Shown here: positions 1 through 6,081 of the stretch, in pieces | Numbering within the stretch: position 1 is the first letter of the stretch | How the letters are laid out: each line of letters starts with the position of its first letter | DNA from: Caldisericia bacterium | GTDB taxonomy: Bacteria; Caldisericota; Caldisericia; B22-G15 | Direction: 5' to 3' | Length of the DNA: 8,393 nucleotides | Assembly: GCA_021158845.1 (NCBI GenBank) | Contig: JAGGSY010000095.1 | Coordinates: 1 to 8,393, forward strand | The notes under the pieces: generated by a model | Seen by the model: only the letters and a program-made list of their open reading frames with translations | Database searches by the model: none | What the model was told of the DNA's origin: nothing | Translations under genes and position numbers: made by a program

Positions 1-212
1 TCCTCAAAATCTATATAGACTGCATTATCCTTGTGTTTTTTATACAAATCAAAAAGGATGAAAGTCTTTCCACTTCTTCTCACACCATAAAAGATAACAA
101 CCTTTCTTAGAGAGGAAGGTAATTTAACACATTCCCTTTCTACAATAAGATCAATGGATTTAATATAATTTTCGTTGGAGACAATTACCTCTTTCAATAA
201 CTCCTTATTCAT
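1..212 (-). CDS. AAA_14-type P-loop ATPase, N-terminal part (cut by window edge)
   Basis: The first 70 codons of a protein that runs off the left edge. The start is ATG at 212-210, with AAGGA 6 nt upstream. About 40 residues in, a beta strand (VVIFYG) leads into the Walker A-like motif GVRRSGKT (about residues 46-53). After a helix and a short lysine-rich stretch comes AVYIDFE, the usual second strand of the AAA_14 family (often paired with a DUF4143 C-terminal domain), where GxRRxGKT and a YxxFE/D strand are typical. Such proteins are stand-alone predicted ATPases of poorly known function, common in anaerobes and archaea and often scattered by horizontal transfer. Family identity rests on the N-terminal third only; Walker B and the C-terminal domain lie outside the window. 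It has its own promoter, so it is probably not part of the arg operon. Confidence 0.75.
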   Translation of the reverse strand, partial: MNKELLKEVIVSNENYIKSIDLIVERECVKLPSSLRKVVIFYGVRRSGKTFILFDLYKKHKDNAVYIDFE

Positions 213-217
213 ACTTT

Positions 218-267
218 ATCCTTCTTACAAGGACATTATATTGGAAATTTATCCTTGCGTCAAGGAT
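218..267. repeat. Pair of TCCTT-N5-AAGGA palindromes around the ATPase promoter
   Basis: Two inverted repeats share the form ATCCTT-N4-CAAGGA. The first (251-267) has perfect 7-bp arms ATCCTTG/CAAGGAT around CGT and lies across the -35 box. The second (219-233) has 5-bp arms TCCTT/AAGGA and lies across the transcription start and Shine-Dalgarno. They are offset by 33 bp, about three helical turns, so both would face the same side of DNA. This is the arrangement expected of operator sites for a dimeric repressor. No cognate regulator is identifiable in the window. Confidence 0.5.
235..263 (-). promoter_or_regulatory. Sigma-70-type promoter of the ATPase gene
   Basis: On the minus strand, TTGACG (263-258) is followed after exactly 17 nt by a perfect TATAAT (240-235). 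The predicted transcription start near 228 leaves a leader of about 15 nt containing the Shine-Dalgarno AAGGA (223-219) before ATG at 212. The -35 hexamer contains the TGA stop codon (262-260) of the argH remnant, so the promoter starts where the arg operon ends. Confidence 0.8.
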
Positions 268-502
268 GATTTGTGTATCTTTCCTTAACAATCATGTACG
301 CTTCTCTGAATGGGATTCCTTTCTTTACAAGTTTGTAAACTTCTTCTGTGGCAAAGAGTTCATGGGTTAAAAGTTCTTTTGCTCTTTTTCTGTTGACTTC
401 AAGTTTTTTTACAACCTTTGAAATTACACTATTAGCCCTCATCTCAAGAGAGAGAATCTTTGAGAACTTACTTCTTGCAATTTCAAAAACATCTGGATTC
501 TT
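260..502 (-). pseudogene. argH: argH remnant: C-terminal fragment of argininosuccinate lyase
   Basis: The frame ending at TGA 262-260 carries two recognisable pieces of argininosuccinate lyase. From about 502, KNPDVFEIARSKF matches the stretch after the family signature (GSSxMPxKKNPDVxELxR). From about 390, KKLEVNRKRAKELL and then GIPFREAYMIVKERY match the C-terminal domain (LxVNxERM ... KGVPFREAHxIV). The roughly 270 N-terminal residues, which hold most of the fumarase-fold active site, are absent. Only about 15-20 residues separate the two pieces, where intact ArgH has about 50-60, so an internal block also seems lost. The fragment has no start of its own and is out of frame with the argG piece upstream. 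It cannot be a working lyase. An ATG at 442 could give a 60-residue peptide but has no good ribosome-binding site. Confidence 0.85.
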
Positions 503-612
503 TATCCAGTATATTCTTTTGCTACAACTTCATATCCTTTATTTGTGAGCCAGTGAAGTATAATAGAGGTGTCAAGCCCCCCACTGTATGCAAGAACAAC
601 CTTTTTGTTCAT
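502..612 (-). pseudogene. argG: argG remnant: first ~31 codons of argininosuccinate synthase
   Basis: Starting at ATG 612-610, residues 1-31 are a clear argininosuccinate synthase N-terminus: KKVVLAYSGGLDTSIILHWL with the PP-loop ATP-binding motif SGGLDTS, then KGYEVVA. Homology then stops abruptly at about position 520. Five unrelated codons follow before TAA at 504-502, and the DNA continues as argH in another frame. About 370 of about 400 residues are missing, including all citrulline and aspartate binding parts. The start context is still perfect: AAGGAG lies 6 nt upstream, and the ATG overlaps the argD stop as ATGA. A 36-residue peptide is therefore probably still translated. This looks like a recent deletion rather than a long-decayed gene. 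Confidence 0.88.
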
Positions 613-1787
613 GATAACTCCTTTAAAACACTTGATATAATCTTAACTCCTTCGTCAATCTCTCCTTTATTGATTATTAAGGGAGGAAGAAGTCTTATTG
701 TGTCCTCTCCTGATGTTCCAACTATAACTCCTCTATCTAAAATCTTCTCTGCAATATCTCTCGGTTTAAACCCATCAATGTATATTCCAACCATAAGTCC
801 CATTCCTCCAATTCCCTTTACAAAAGGAAGGCTTCCTATCTCTTCACTCAATCTTTTTTTCAAATACTCCCCTTTAACAATCACTTCGTCAAGGAAACCA
901 TCTTTAAGAATGAAATTTAGGACTGAAAGGGAAACCCTTGCAATGAATGGATTTCCTCCAAAGGTGCATCCATGGGAACCATAATCCATAACTTCCGCAA
1001 CCTTTTCTGTTGTGAGAACAGCACCCATTGGAAGTCCTCCTCCAAGAGCCTTTGCCATTGTTGTGATGTCTGGTTTTACATCAAAATTCATGAAACTTAG
1101 GAACTTTCCTGTTCTTCCCATACCTGTTTGAACTTCATCAACAACAAGCAAGACATCTTTATCCTGTGTAAATTCCCTTACAAAGGAGATATACTCTCTG
1201 TCAATAACTCTCATTCCCCCCTCACCCTGAATGGTCTCCAGAAAAACTCCTGCAGTTTCAGGTGTGAAAGCCTTAACAAAGGCATCTTTATCGTTCAACG
1301 GAACGAACTTCACACCATTTAAAAGAGGTTTAAACCCTCTGTGATACTTCTCTCTCCCTGTAATTGAAAGAGAGCCCATACTTCTTCCATGAAAGCTATT
1401 TTTTAAGGCAATAATTTCAAACCTTCCCTTGGATGAGCCATACCTTCTTACCATCTTTATGGCAAGTTCATTAGCCTCTGTTCCACTATTTGTGAAGAAA
1501 ACTTTTGAAAAGCCACTTGCTTCTATCAACCTCTTGGAGAGAAGGGCGAGTTCCTCTGTGTAAAATAAATTTGATACATGGAGAAGTTTTCCTATTCCCT
1601 CTTTTAAAGCTGAAATAACCACCTCATGGTTGTAGCCAAGAGCGTTAACACCAATTCCTGAAAGGAAATCTATATACTCTTTTCCTTTATCATCAAAGAG
1701 TTTTACGCCTTTCCCTCCCTTCAATATTAGATTAAATCTTTTATAAACATTCAAATGATACTTCTCTGTGATTTCCCTTACATCCAT
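609..1787 (-). CDS. argD: Acetylornithine aminotransferase
   Basis: A PLP-dependent class III aminotransferase of 392 residues, normal for the family. It transfers an amino group from glutamate to N-acetylglutamate semialdehyde to make N-acetylornithine, in the cytoplasm. Visible motifs: NSGTEANE (100-107) for cofactor phosphate binding, FHGR (132-135), VVDEVQTGMGRTG (215-227) with the PLP-pyridine aspartate D217, the Schiff-base lysine K246 in TMAKALGGGLPMG, and TFGGNP (275-280). The gene context (argJ 10 nt upstream) supports ArgD over related GABA or ornithine aminotransferases. Some ArgD proteins also act in lysine synthesis (DapC activity), which sequence alone cannot exclude. The ATG at 1787 is preceded by AGAGGTG. 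The stop overlaps the argG remnant start (ATGA). Confidence 0.95.
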   Translation of the reverse strand: MDVREITEKYHLNVYKRFNLILKGGKGVKLFDDKGKEYIDFLSGIGVNALGYNHEVVISALKEGIGKLLHVSNLFYTEELALLSKRLIEASGFSKVFFTNSGTEANELAIKMVRRYGSSKGRFEIIALKNSFHGRSMGSLSITGREKYHRGFKPLLNGVKFVPLNDKDAFVKAFTPETAGVFLETIQGEGGMRVIDREYISFVREFTQDKDVLLVVDEVQTGMGRTGKFLSFMNFDVKPDITTMAKALGGGLPMGAVLTTEKVAEVMDYGSHGCTFGGNPFIARVSLSVLNFILKDGFLDEVIVKGEYLKKRLSEEIGSLPFVKGIGGMGLMVGIYIDGFKPRDIAEKILDRGVIVGTSGEDTIRLLPPLIINKGEIDEGVKIISSVLKELS

Positions 1788-1797
1788 AATTCACCTC

Positions 1798-2973
1798 TTA
1801 AGTTGTGTATCTTGAGTTTATTACAACATAATCCTCTGTTAAATCAGAGGTTAAAAATTCAACCTCTTTATTCCCCTCTTTTAGGTCTATAATGATTTCC
1901 ACTGTATCTTTTTTTAATTTTTCCTTTGCTTTCTTTCTATCAAACCTAATAATCCTGCCATCTTTAATAACAACCTCTTCTCCAACAGACACATCTATAT
2001 CCTCTCTTACTCTATCACTTAATGTTCCAATGGCTGCAATAATTCTTCCAAAATTTGGGTCCTCACCATATATGGCAGTCTTTACAAGATTTGAGTTTGC
2101 CACTCTTCTTGCAACATCCTTTCCAAATGATTCACTATCTGCATTTCTTACGATAATTCTTATAACCTTTGTAGCGCCTTCTCCATCTTTAACTATTTGG
2201 AAGCTAAGGTCTCTACAAATCTCAAGAAGGGCATCTCTAAACATGTAAAAACTTTTACCCCTGTCTATCTTGGGACTACCTGATCTTCCATTTGCCATTA
2301 TGAAGACAGAATCGTTTGTGCTCATACATCCATCAACACTTATCCTATTAAAGGTTTTACCTACGCAAAACCTCAGTGTTCTTTTTAAAGCACCAAGCTC
2401 AATCTTTGCATCTGTCACTATAAATGCAAGCATCGTAGCCATATTAGGTTCTATCATTCCTGAACCCTTCGCCATACCAAGTATCCTTATCTCATTTCCC
2501 TTGTATCTAAAATAGGTTGATGCCTCTTTCTTCACCTTATCAGTTGTCATTATGGCTTCCTCAAAATCAGAGATTCCATTCTTAGCTAAAGAGTTAACTG
2601 CAAGCTTGATTCCCTTCTCTATTTTCTTCATTGGAAGAGGAACCCCAATTAAACCAGTGGATGCAACAAGAACATCCTCCCTTTTTAGTCCAAGAAGATT
2701 GGCTGTGATCTCTGTCATTCTAATGGCATCCTTAATCCCTTTTTCTCCATTCAATGTATTGGCGTTGGCACTATTAACAATGATTGCTCTTGATGTTCCA
2801 GATTTAAGGTGCTCTTTTGAAACAGGAATGTGTGCACCTTTAAACTTATTCTTTGTAAAAACAGCAAAACTTAAAGCTTCATTCAAGCTATAAATTAAAC
2901 CTACATCCTTTCTTTTCTTCTTAAGACCAGCATGAACACCTGAAAACAAAAATCCTCTAACTTTCTTCATCAT
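1798..2973 (-). CDS. argJ: Glutamate N-acetyltransferase / ornithine acetyltransferase
   Basis: Moves the acetyl group from N-acetylornithine to glutamate, releasing ornithine and recycling N-acetylglutamate (the cyclic arginine pathway). Family members cleave themselves into alpha and beta chains just before a threonine nucleophile. Here this is T180 in the conserved KGSGMIEPNMATMLAF (169-184). Other family marks are IVNSANANTLNG (65-76), STGLIG (105-110), RISVDGCMSTND (210-221), KDGEGATK (262-269), YGEDPNFGRI (302-311) and the C-terminal DYVVINSRYTT. Length (391) is normal. Whether it is bifunctional (also using acetyl-CoA) cannot be told from sequence; the window holds no separate argA or argE. 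The start ATG at 2973 has AAGGAG just upstream, inside the end of argB, and overlaps argB by 17 nt. The next codon is also ATG. Confidence 0.96.
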   Translation of the reverse strand: MMKKVRGFLFSGVHAGLKKKRKDVGLIYSLNEALSFAVFTKNKFKGAHIPVSKEHLKSGTSRAIIVNSANANTLNGEKGIKDAIRMTEITANLLGLKREDVLVASTGLIGVPLPMKKIEKGIKLAVNSLAKNGISDFEEAIMTTDKVKKEASTYFRYKGNEIRILGMAKGSGMIEPNMATMLAFIVTDAKIELGALKRTLRFCVGKTFNRISVDGCMSTNDSVFIMANGRSGSPKIDRGKSFYMFRDALLEICRDLSFQIVKDGEGATKVIRIIVRNADSESFGKDVARRVANSNLVKTAIYGEDPNFGRIIAAIGTLSDRVREDIDVSVGEEVVIKDGRIIRFDRKKAKEKLKKDTVEIIIDLKEGNKEVEFLTSDLTEDYVVINSRYTT

Positions 2974-3724
2974 CCTCTCTCCTTATAATTGTTCCTTCTA
3001 TATTAAAACCTGCTTCATCTCCAAAAGTGCCTATGATAACCTCCTTAACACCGTTCCCTGCAGCATAAATTCCGCCTTTCACCTTTGGAATCATACCGTT
3101 AGCAACTACCTCCTCATCTATAAGTTTCTTAGCCTCTTTGGTCGTTATGCTTTTTATAATTGCTCCATCCTTCCTAAGAATCCCCATCACATCAGTAATA
3201 AAAACAAGTCTTTGGGAGTTGGTCGCTACAGAAACATGTGAGGCAAAGGTATCTGCATTTATGTTTAAAGTTTCTCCATGAATACCATAACTTATAGGTG
3301 ATATAATTGGCACAAAACCATTTTTTAATAAAAGATCAATCAATTTTACATTTATACTAACGATATCTCCAACATAACCAAGCTCAGGATTCTTTCTTAT
3401 TGCAACAACCATCCCTCCATCTTTTCCTGATACTCCAACAGCTGGAACTCCCTTTGAAAGAAAATTAGATACAATTCTCTTATTTACCTTTCCAGAGAGT
3501 ATCATTTCTATCGATTGGATATCCTCTTTATCAGTAACCCTTAAACCTTCTATGAATTTTGATTTTATCCCCCTCAAACTAAACTCTTTTGTTATCTCCT
3601 TCCCTCCACCATGAACAACAATGACCTCATTTTTTCTATCAAGTTCATCTTTTGTTTTCTCAACTAAAAGGGGGAGGTTTTCTCCTTCGATAAATTTTCC
3701 TGTAATCTTTACTACTATCCTCAC
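2957..3724 (-). CDS. argB: Acetylglutamate kinase
   Basis: Phosphorylates N-acetylglutamate with ATP, the second step of ornithine synthesis. It is an amino-acid-kinase fold protein of 255 residues. Motifs: VVKITGK (4-10) for ATP phosphates, VVHGGGKEI (36-44) and LRVTD (61-65) for substrate, YVGDI (117-121), LNINADT (153-159), ITDVMGI (176-182) and GMIPKVKGG (210-218) with the conserved lysine K214. Two points are unusual. The usual KxGG near the start is K-I-T-G (T8 in place of the first glycine). The protein also begins directly at the first beta strand, without the N-terminal helix seen in hexameric arginine-inhibited kinases. The start is GTG at 3724-3722, overlapping the argC stop as GTGA, with AGAGGTG upstream. 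Confidence 0.95.
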   Translation of the reverse strand: MRIVVKITGKFIEGENLPLLVEKTKDELDRKNEVIVVHGGGKEITKEFSLRGIKSKFIEGLRVTDKEDIQSIEMILSGKVNKRIVSNFLSKGVPAVGVSGKDGGMVVAIRKNPELGYVGDIVSINVKLIDLLLKNGFVPIISPISYGIHGETLNINADTFASHVSVATNSQRLVFITDVMGILRKDGAIIKSITTKEAKKLIDEEVVANGMIPKVKGGIYAAGNGVKEVIIGTFGDEAGFNIEGTIIRREDDEES

Positions 3725-4716
3725 AGAGATACACCTCTTTCAGTTAGACCCTCATCTTCTCTGAAACCAGACATTATATTCATATTTTGAACTGCCTGAC
3801 CTGCTGCTCCCTTAACAAGATTATCTATTACAGAGACAACGATACCCAAATCTTCTTCCTCAACAACTCCTATATCACACCTATTTGTATAGACAACATC
3901 TTTTATCTCTGGAATTACCCCCTTTGGATAAATCCTAACAAATCTTTCATTCTTATAAAACTCATTTAAAATATTATAAATCTCTCCCCTTCTCTTTAAT
4001 TTGAAATAGATGGTTGATAAGATTCCCCTCTTTATTGGAAGAAGAGAAGCGGTAAAATAAACTTTACTACCAAGGATATACTCCATCTCTCCTACATGTC
4101 TATGCTTTCTTCCAAGAGAATACACCTTGTAGTTTCCATAAACATTGACAAAATGTGTGGTTTCTTTTGGTTTCTTACCTGCACCACTCACTCCAGATTT
4201 GGAGTCAACTATTATCTCACCCTCTATCACATTGTTTTTAATAAGAGGATAGAGAGGTAAAATAACAGAGGTTGGATAGCAACCGGGATTCCCAACAACT
4301 TTCGCATTCCTTATCTCTTCTCTGAAGATTTCTGGCAGACCATAAACTGTTTCCTTTAAGTATGCTGGAAACTTATGTTCAACTTTATACCATTCCTCAA
4401 ACACTCTCTTATCCCTGAATCTTGAATCACCGGATAAATCAATGAATTTAATTCCCCTCTTATACAGGTGGTATGCAAATGGTGATGATTTTGTATGTGG
4501 AAGTGCTAAGAAACAAAAATCCACCTTTTTTTCCTTCCCTTCCTCATGGGAGATGAATTTAACGTTAAGGGAAAGATTTGGAAAAACACTGGATACAATA
4601 TTACCGTTAAACTCGTTTGAAGTAACAAAAGCTATTTCAACTTCCTTATGAGAGGTGAGTATCCTTATAAGCTCCTGACCAACAAAACCACTTCCACCAA
4701 AGATTCCTACCTTCAT
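3721..4716 (-). CDS. argC: N-acetyl-gamma-glutamyl-phosphate reductase
   Basis: NADPH-dependent reduction of N-acetylglutamyl phosphate to the semialdehyde, a cytoplasmic step. The 331-residue protein is close to family length. It shows the Rossmann dinucleotide motif GGSGFVGQE (7-15), ALPHTKS (71-77), LSGDSRF (94-100), YGLPE (125-129), the catalytic cysteine C146 in GNPGCYPTS (142-150), DSKSGVSGAGKKP (171-183), KHRHVGE (204-210) and the C-terminal DNLVKGAAGQAVQNMN (298-313). This is type 1 ArgC. The ATG at 4716 overlaps the argR stop (ATGA) and has a strong ribosome-binding site (AAGGGGTG). Tight coupling on both sides places it in the same transcript as argR and argB. Confidence 0.97.
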   Translation of the reverse strand: MKVGIFGGSGFVGQELIRILTSHKEVEIAFVTSNEFNGNIVSSVFPNLSLNVKFISHEEGKEKKVDFCFLALPHTKSSPFAYHLYKRGIKFIDLSGDSRFRDKRVFEEWYKVEHKFPAYLKETVYGLPEIFREEIRNAKVVGNPGCYPTSVILPLYPLIKNNVIEGEIIVDSKSGVSGAGKKPKETTHFVNVYGNYKVYSLGRKHRHVGEMEYILGSKVYFTASLLPIKRGILSTIYFKLKRRGEIYNILNEFYKNERFVRIYPKGVIPEIKDVVYTNRCDIGVVEEEDLGIVVSVIDNLVKGAAGQAVQNMNIMSGFREDEGLTERGVSL

Positions 4717-5174
4717 TTTTCACCCCTTAATTCTTTAAGAACCTTCAAAACCTTATTAACCTTACTCCTCTCTGAAACTGCAAGGATAGTATCATCACCT
4801 GCTATTGTTCCAAGAAGTCCTTTAATATCATATTCGTCAATAAGCCTTGCAATTCCTGTGGCACTTCCAGGGGTTGTTTTTATAAGAATAAGATTATCTG
4901 TGTGTTTGATATCTTTTACAAAATTATTAAAGGATACCTTGAGCTTTGTTAAAAGTTTCTCTGAATCCTCATCTGGTATTTTATAAAAACATCTTCCACC
5001 CTTCTTCACCTTAACAGCGCCAAGTTCCTTTAAGTCCCTCGCAACGGTAGCTTGAGTAACTTTAAATCCACGTCTCTTTAAAAGAGAAACCAGTTCCTCC
5101 TGCCTTTTAATCTCTCTTCTCTTTAAAAACTCTTCAATGAGTTTTAATCTTTCTTCTTTAGTATAATTATTCAT
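4713..5174 (-). CDS. argR: Arginine repressor ArgR/AhrC
   Basis: Arginine-sensing transcriptional regulator, active as a hexamer in family members. From ATG 5174 it is 153 residues, the usual size. The N-terminal winged helix-turn-helix (1-70) includes QEELVSLL (25-32) and the recognition helix VTQATVARDLKEL (39-51). The family's usual Ser-Arg pair is Ala-Arg here (A45-R46). The C-terminal oligomerisation and arginine-binding domain (80-153) has TPGSATGIARLID (101-113) and the hallmark GTIAGDDTI (122-130), whose aspartates D127 and D128 bind arginine. An in-frame TTG at 5195 would add seven residues, but these are encoded by the operator and -10 region, so I reject that start. The ATG has no good Shine-Dalgarno and lies very near the predicted transcript start. 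It heads argCBJD and probably represses its own operon. Confidence 0.95.
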   Translation of the reverse strand: MNNYTKEERLKLIEEFLKRREIKRQEELVSLLKRRGFKVTQATVARDLKELGAVKVKKGGRCFYKIPDEDSEKLLTKLKVSFNNFVKDIKHTDNLILIKTTPGSATGIARLIDEYDIKGLLGTIAGDDTILAVSERSKVNKVLKVLKELRGEK

Positions 5175-5194
5175 CTTATTTGAATAATTATACA
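5160..5194. promoter_or_regulatory. Tandem ARG boxes (ArgR operator) at the argR start
   Basis: A perfect inverted repeat with 13-bp arms (5161-5173 GTATAATTATTCA and 5181-5193 TGAATAATTATAC) around a 7-nt spacer. Each arm is itself an ARG box. 5181-5194 reads TGAATAATTATACA, 13 of 14 matches to the palindrome TGAATAATTATTCA, which fits the known consensus TGAATwwwwATTCA. 5160-5173 reads AGTATAATTATTCA, 12 of 14. Their centres are 21 bp apart, two helical turns, the spacing of classical paired ARG boxes bound by one ArgR hexamer. They cover the -10 and start region of the argR promoter and run into the first codons of argR. Confidence 0.85.
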
Positions 5195-5212
5195 AATTTT
5201 ATGATTTGTCAA
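5184..5212 (-). promoter_or_regulatory. Promoter of the argRCBJD operon
   Basis: A perfect -35 TTGACA (5212-5207) lies in the last codons of the EamA gene. Two -10 candidates overlap the ARG box: TATAAT (5192-5187), perfect but only 14 nt from the -35, and AATTAT (5189-5184), a 4/6 match at the ideal 17 nt. Either would start transcription about 3-8 nt before the argR ATG, giving an almost leaderless argR message. The TATAAT could instead use an unrecognised upstream element. Read-through from the EamA promoter may also feed the operon. Confidence 0.55.
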
Positions 5213-6044
5213 GTCCTTTTTCTGAAATAAGTATTCCTGAAATAATGAGAATACCCCCTGCTACATCCAGAAAAGAGGGGATCTCTCTGAAAAAGATAAT
5301 CCCCAGAATTGTAGATCCTATAGGTTCACCGAGAATTGTTATTGCTACAAATGTAGGGGAGAAGAACTTTAGTGACCAGTTGAATATGGAATGACCTATT
5401 ATCTGAGGAATAAGGGCGAGGAGAAAAAAGAGTGTATATTCCCTTAAAGGAAACCCAAAAAAGGGAACTTTTAAGAAGAGCGAGAAGAGAAGCAGAAATA
5501 GGAAACTTATAGTATAAACAGGGAAGATAAGATCAAGTAGTTTGTATCTTTTTCTCAAAACAGAGGAAGATATAAGATAGAGCGAAGCAAAAACTGCTCC
5601 GAGCAATGCAAGTATATTGCCAAAGGTCTTACCTGAAGTGAGATTTCCGCTGTATGACATAAGAAATGAACCAAGAATTGATATAAAAATTGCAATCATC
5701 GTTTTTTTATCCGTTCTTTTTTTGAAAAGAATGTATGAAAAGATGGCAACAAAAAGTGGATTTGTAGTTACAAGCACCGTTGAATTCATTATGGATGTAT
5801 ATTTTAGTGATGTAATCCAGCTAAAAAAGTGAAGCGAAAGAAAGAAACCGGTAAGTATAAATAACTTTATGTCCTCTCTTTGGTATTTTTTCTCTGAATA
5901 CAGTAAAAAGAATGGAAGAACAAGGAGAGAGCTTATTCCAAGTCTGAACGTAGCTATGGTTAAAGCTGGAGCTGATGAAAGTCTTATAAATATTGCTGCA
6001 AAGGAAACAGATATAACCGCTATAAATATAAGTATGAAACGCAT
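5199..6044 (-). CDS. EamA/DMT-family transporter
   Basis: An integral membrane protein of 281 residues with about ten predicted transmembrane helices, arranged as two EamA repeats (about residues 1-130 and 145-275), the standard drug/metabolite transporter design. Marks include FAAIFIRLSSAPALTIATFR near the N-terminus, TTNPLFVAIFSYILFKKR at the end of repeat one and LGEPIGSTILGIIFF in repeat two. Family members move amino acids and other metabolites, often outward; the substrate here is unknown. I chose ATG 6044 because AAAAGG lies 6 nt upstream. ATG 6059 sits on the predicted transcript start, and ATG 6074 lies upstream of the -10 TATAAT. The stop is 24 nt before argR in the same direction, and an ARG box covers the promoter, so an arginine-, ornithine- or lysine-related substrate is a reasonable guess, no more. 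Confidence 0.85.
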   Translation of the reverse strand: MRFILIFIAVISVSFAAIFIRLSSAPALTIATFRLGISSLLVLPFFLLYSEKKYQREDIKLFILTGFFLSLHFFSWITSLKYTSIMNSTVLVTTNPLFVAIFSYILFKKRTDKKTMIAIFISILGSFLMSYSGNLTSGKTFGNILALLGAVFASLYLISSSVLRKRYKLLDLIFPVYTISFLFLLLFSLFLKVPFFGFPLREYTLFFLLALIPQIIGHSIFNWSLKFFSPTFVAITILGEPIGSTILGIIFFREIPSFLDVAGGILIISGILISEKGLDKS

Positions 6045-6059
6045 CCAATTCCTTTTCAT

Positions 6060-6073
6060 TAAATAATTATACA
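6060..6073. promoter_or_regulatory. ARG box over the -10 of the EamA gene
   Basis: TAAATAATTATACA on the plus strand differs from the argR-side box TGAATAATTATACA at one position and matches the full palindrome at 12 of 14. Embedded in it, on the minus strand, is TATAAT (6071-6066), placed correctly for a start near 6059 and a short leader with AAAAGG before ATG 6044. No convincing -35 is seen. A second box at the expected 21-bp spacing is not clear; the best nearby candidate, around 6083-6096, matches only 9 of 14. The box also lies just upstream of the glnA -35, so ArgR could touch both divergent genes. Confidence 0.6.
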
Positions 6074-6081
6074 TAATTTTG

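Noticed and set aside
260..442. A free-standing 60-residue hypothetical protein
   Set aside because: Its sequence is the C-terminal end of argininosuccinate lyase, the frame continues upstream without a stop, and there is no ribosome-binding site at ATG 442.
460..984. Plus-strand frame of 174 codons opposite argD and the argG stump
   Set aside because: It is antisense to confidently identified genes, has a low-complexity Ser/Pro/Ile composition and no ribosome-binding site.
5161..5193. The perfect 13-bp-arm inverted repeat as an intrinsic terminator of the EamA gene
   Set aside because: The arms are almost pure A/T, no U-tract follows in the right place, and each arm is itself an ARG box at the classical 21-bp spacing. 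An operator explains it better.
5175..5195. argR starting at TTG 5195 (seven extra residues)
   Set aside because: The extension overlaps the -10 and operator, the codon is weak, and ATG 5174 gives the usual ArgR length and N-terminus.
6045..6074. EamA starting at ATG 6074
   Set aside because: The codon lies upstream of the -10 TATAAT (6071-6066), so it would not be transcribed from that promoter. ATG 6044 has a proper ribosome-binding site.
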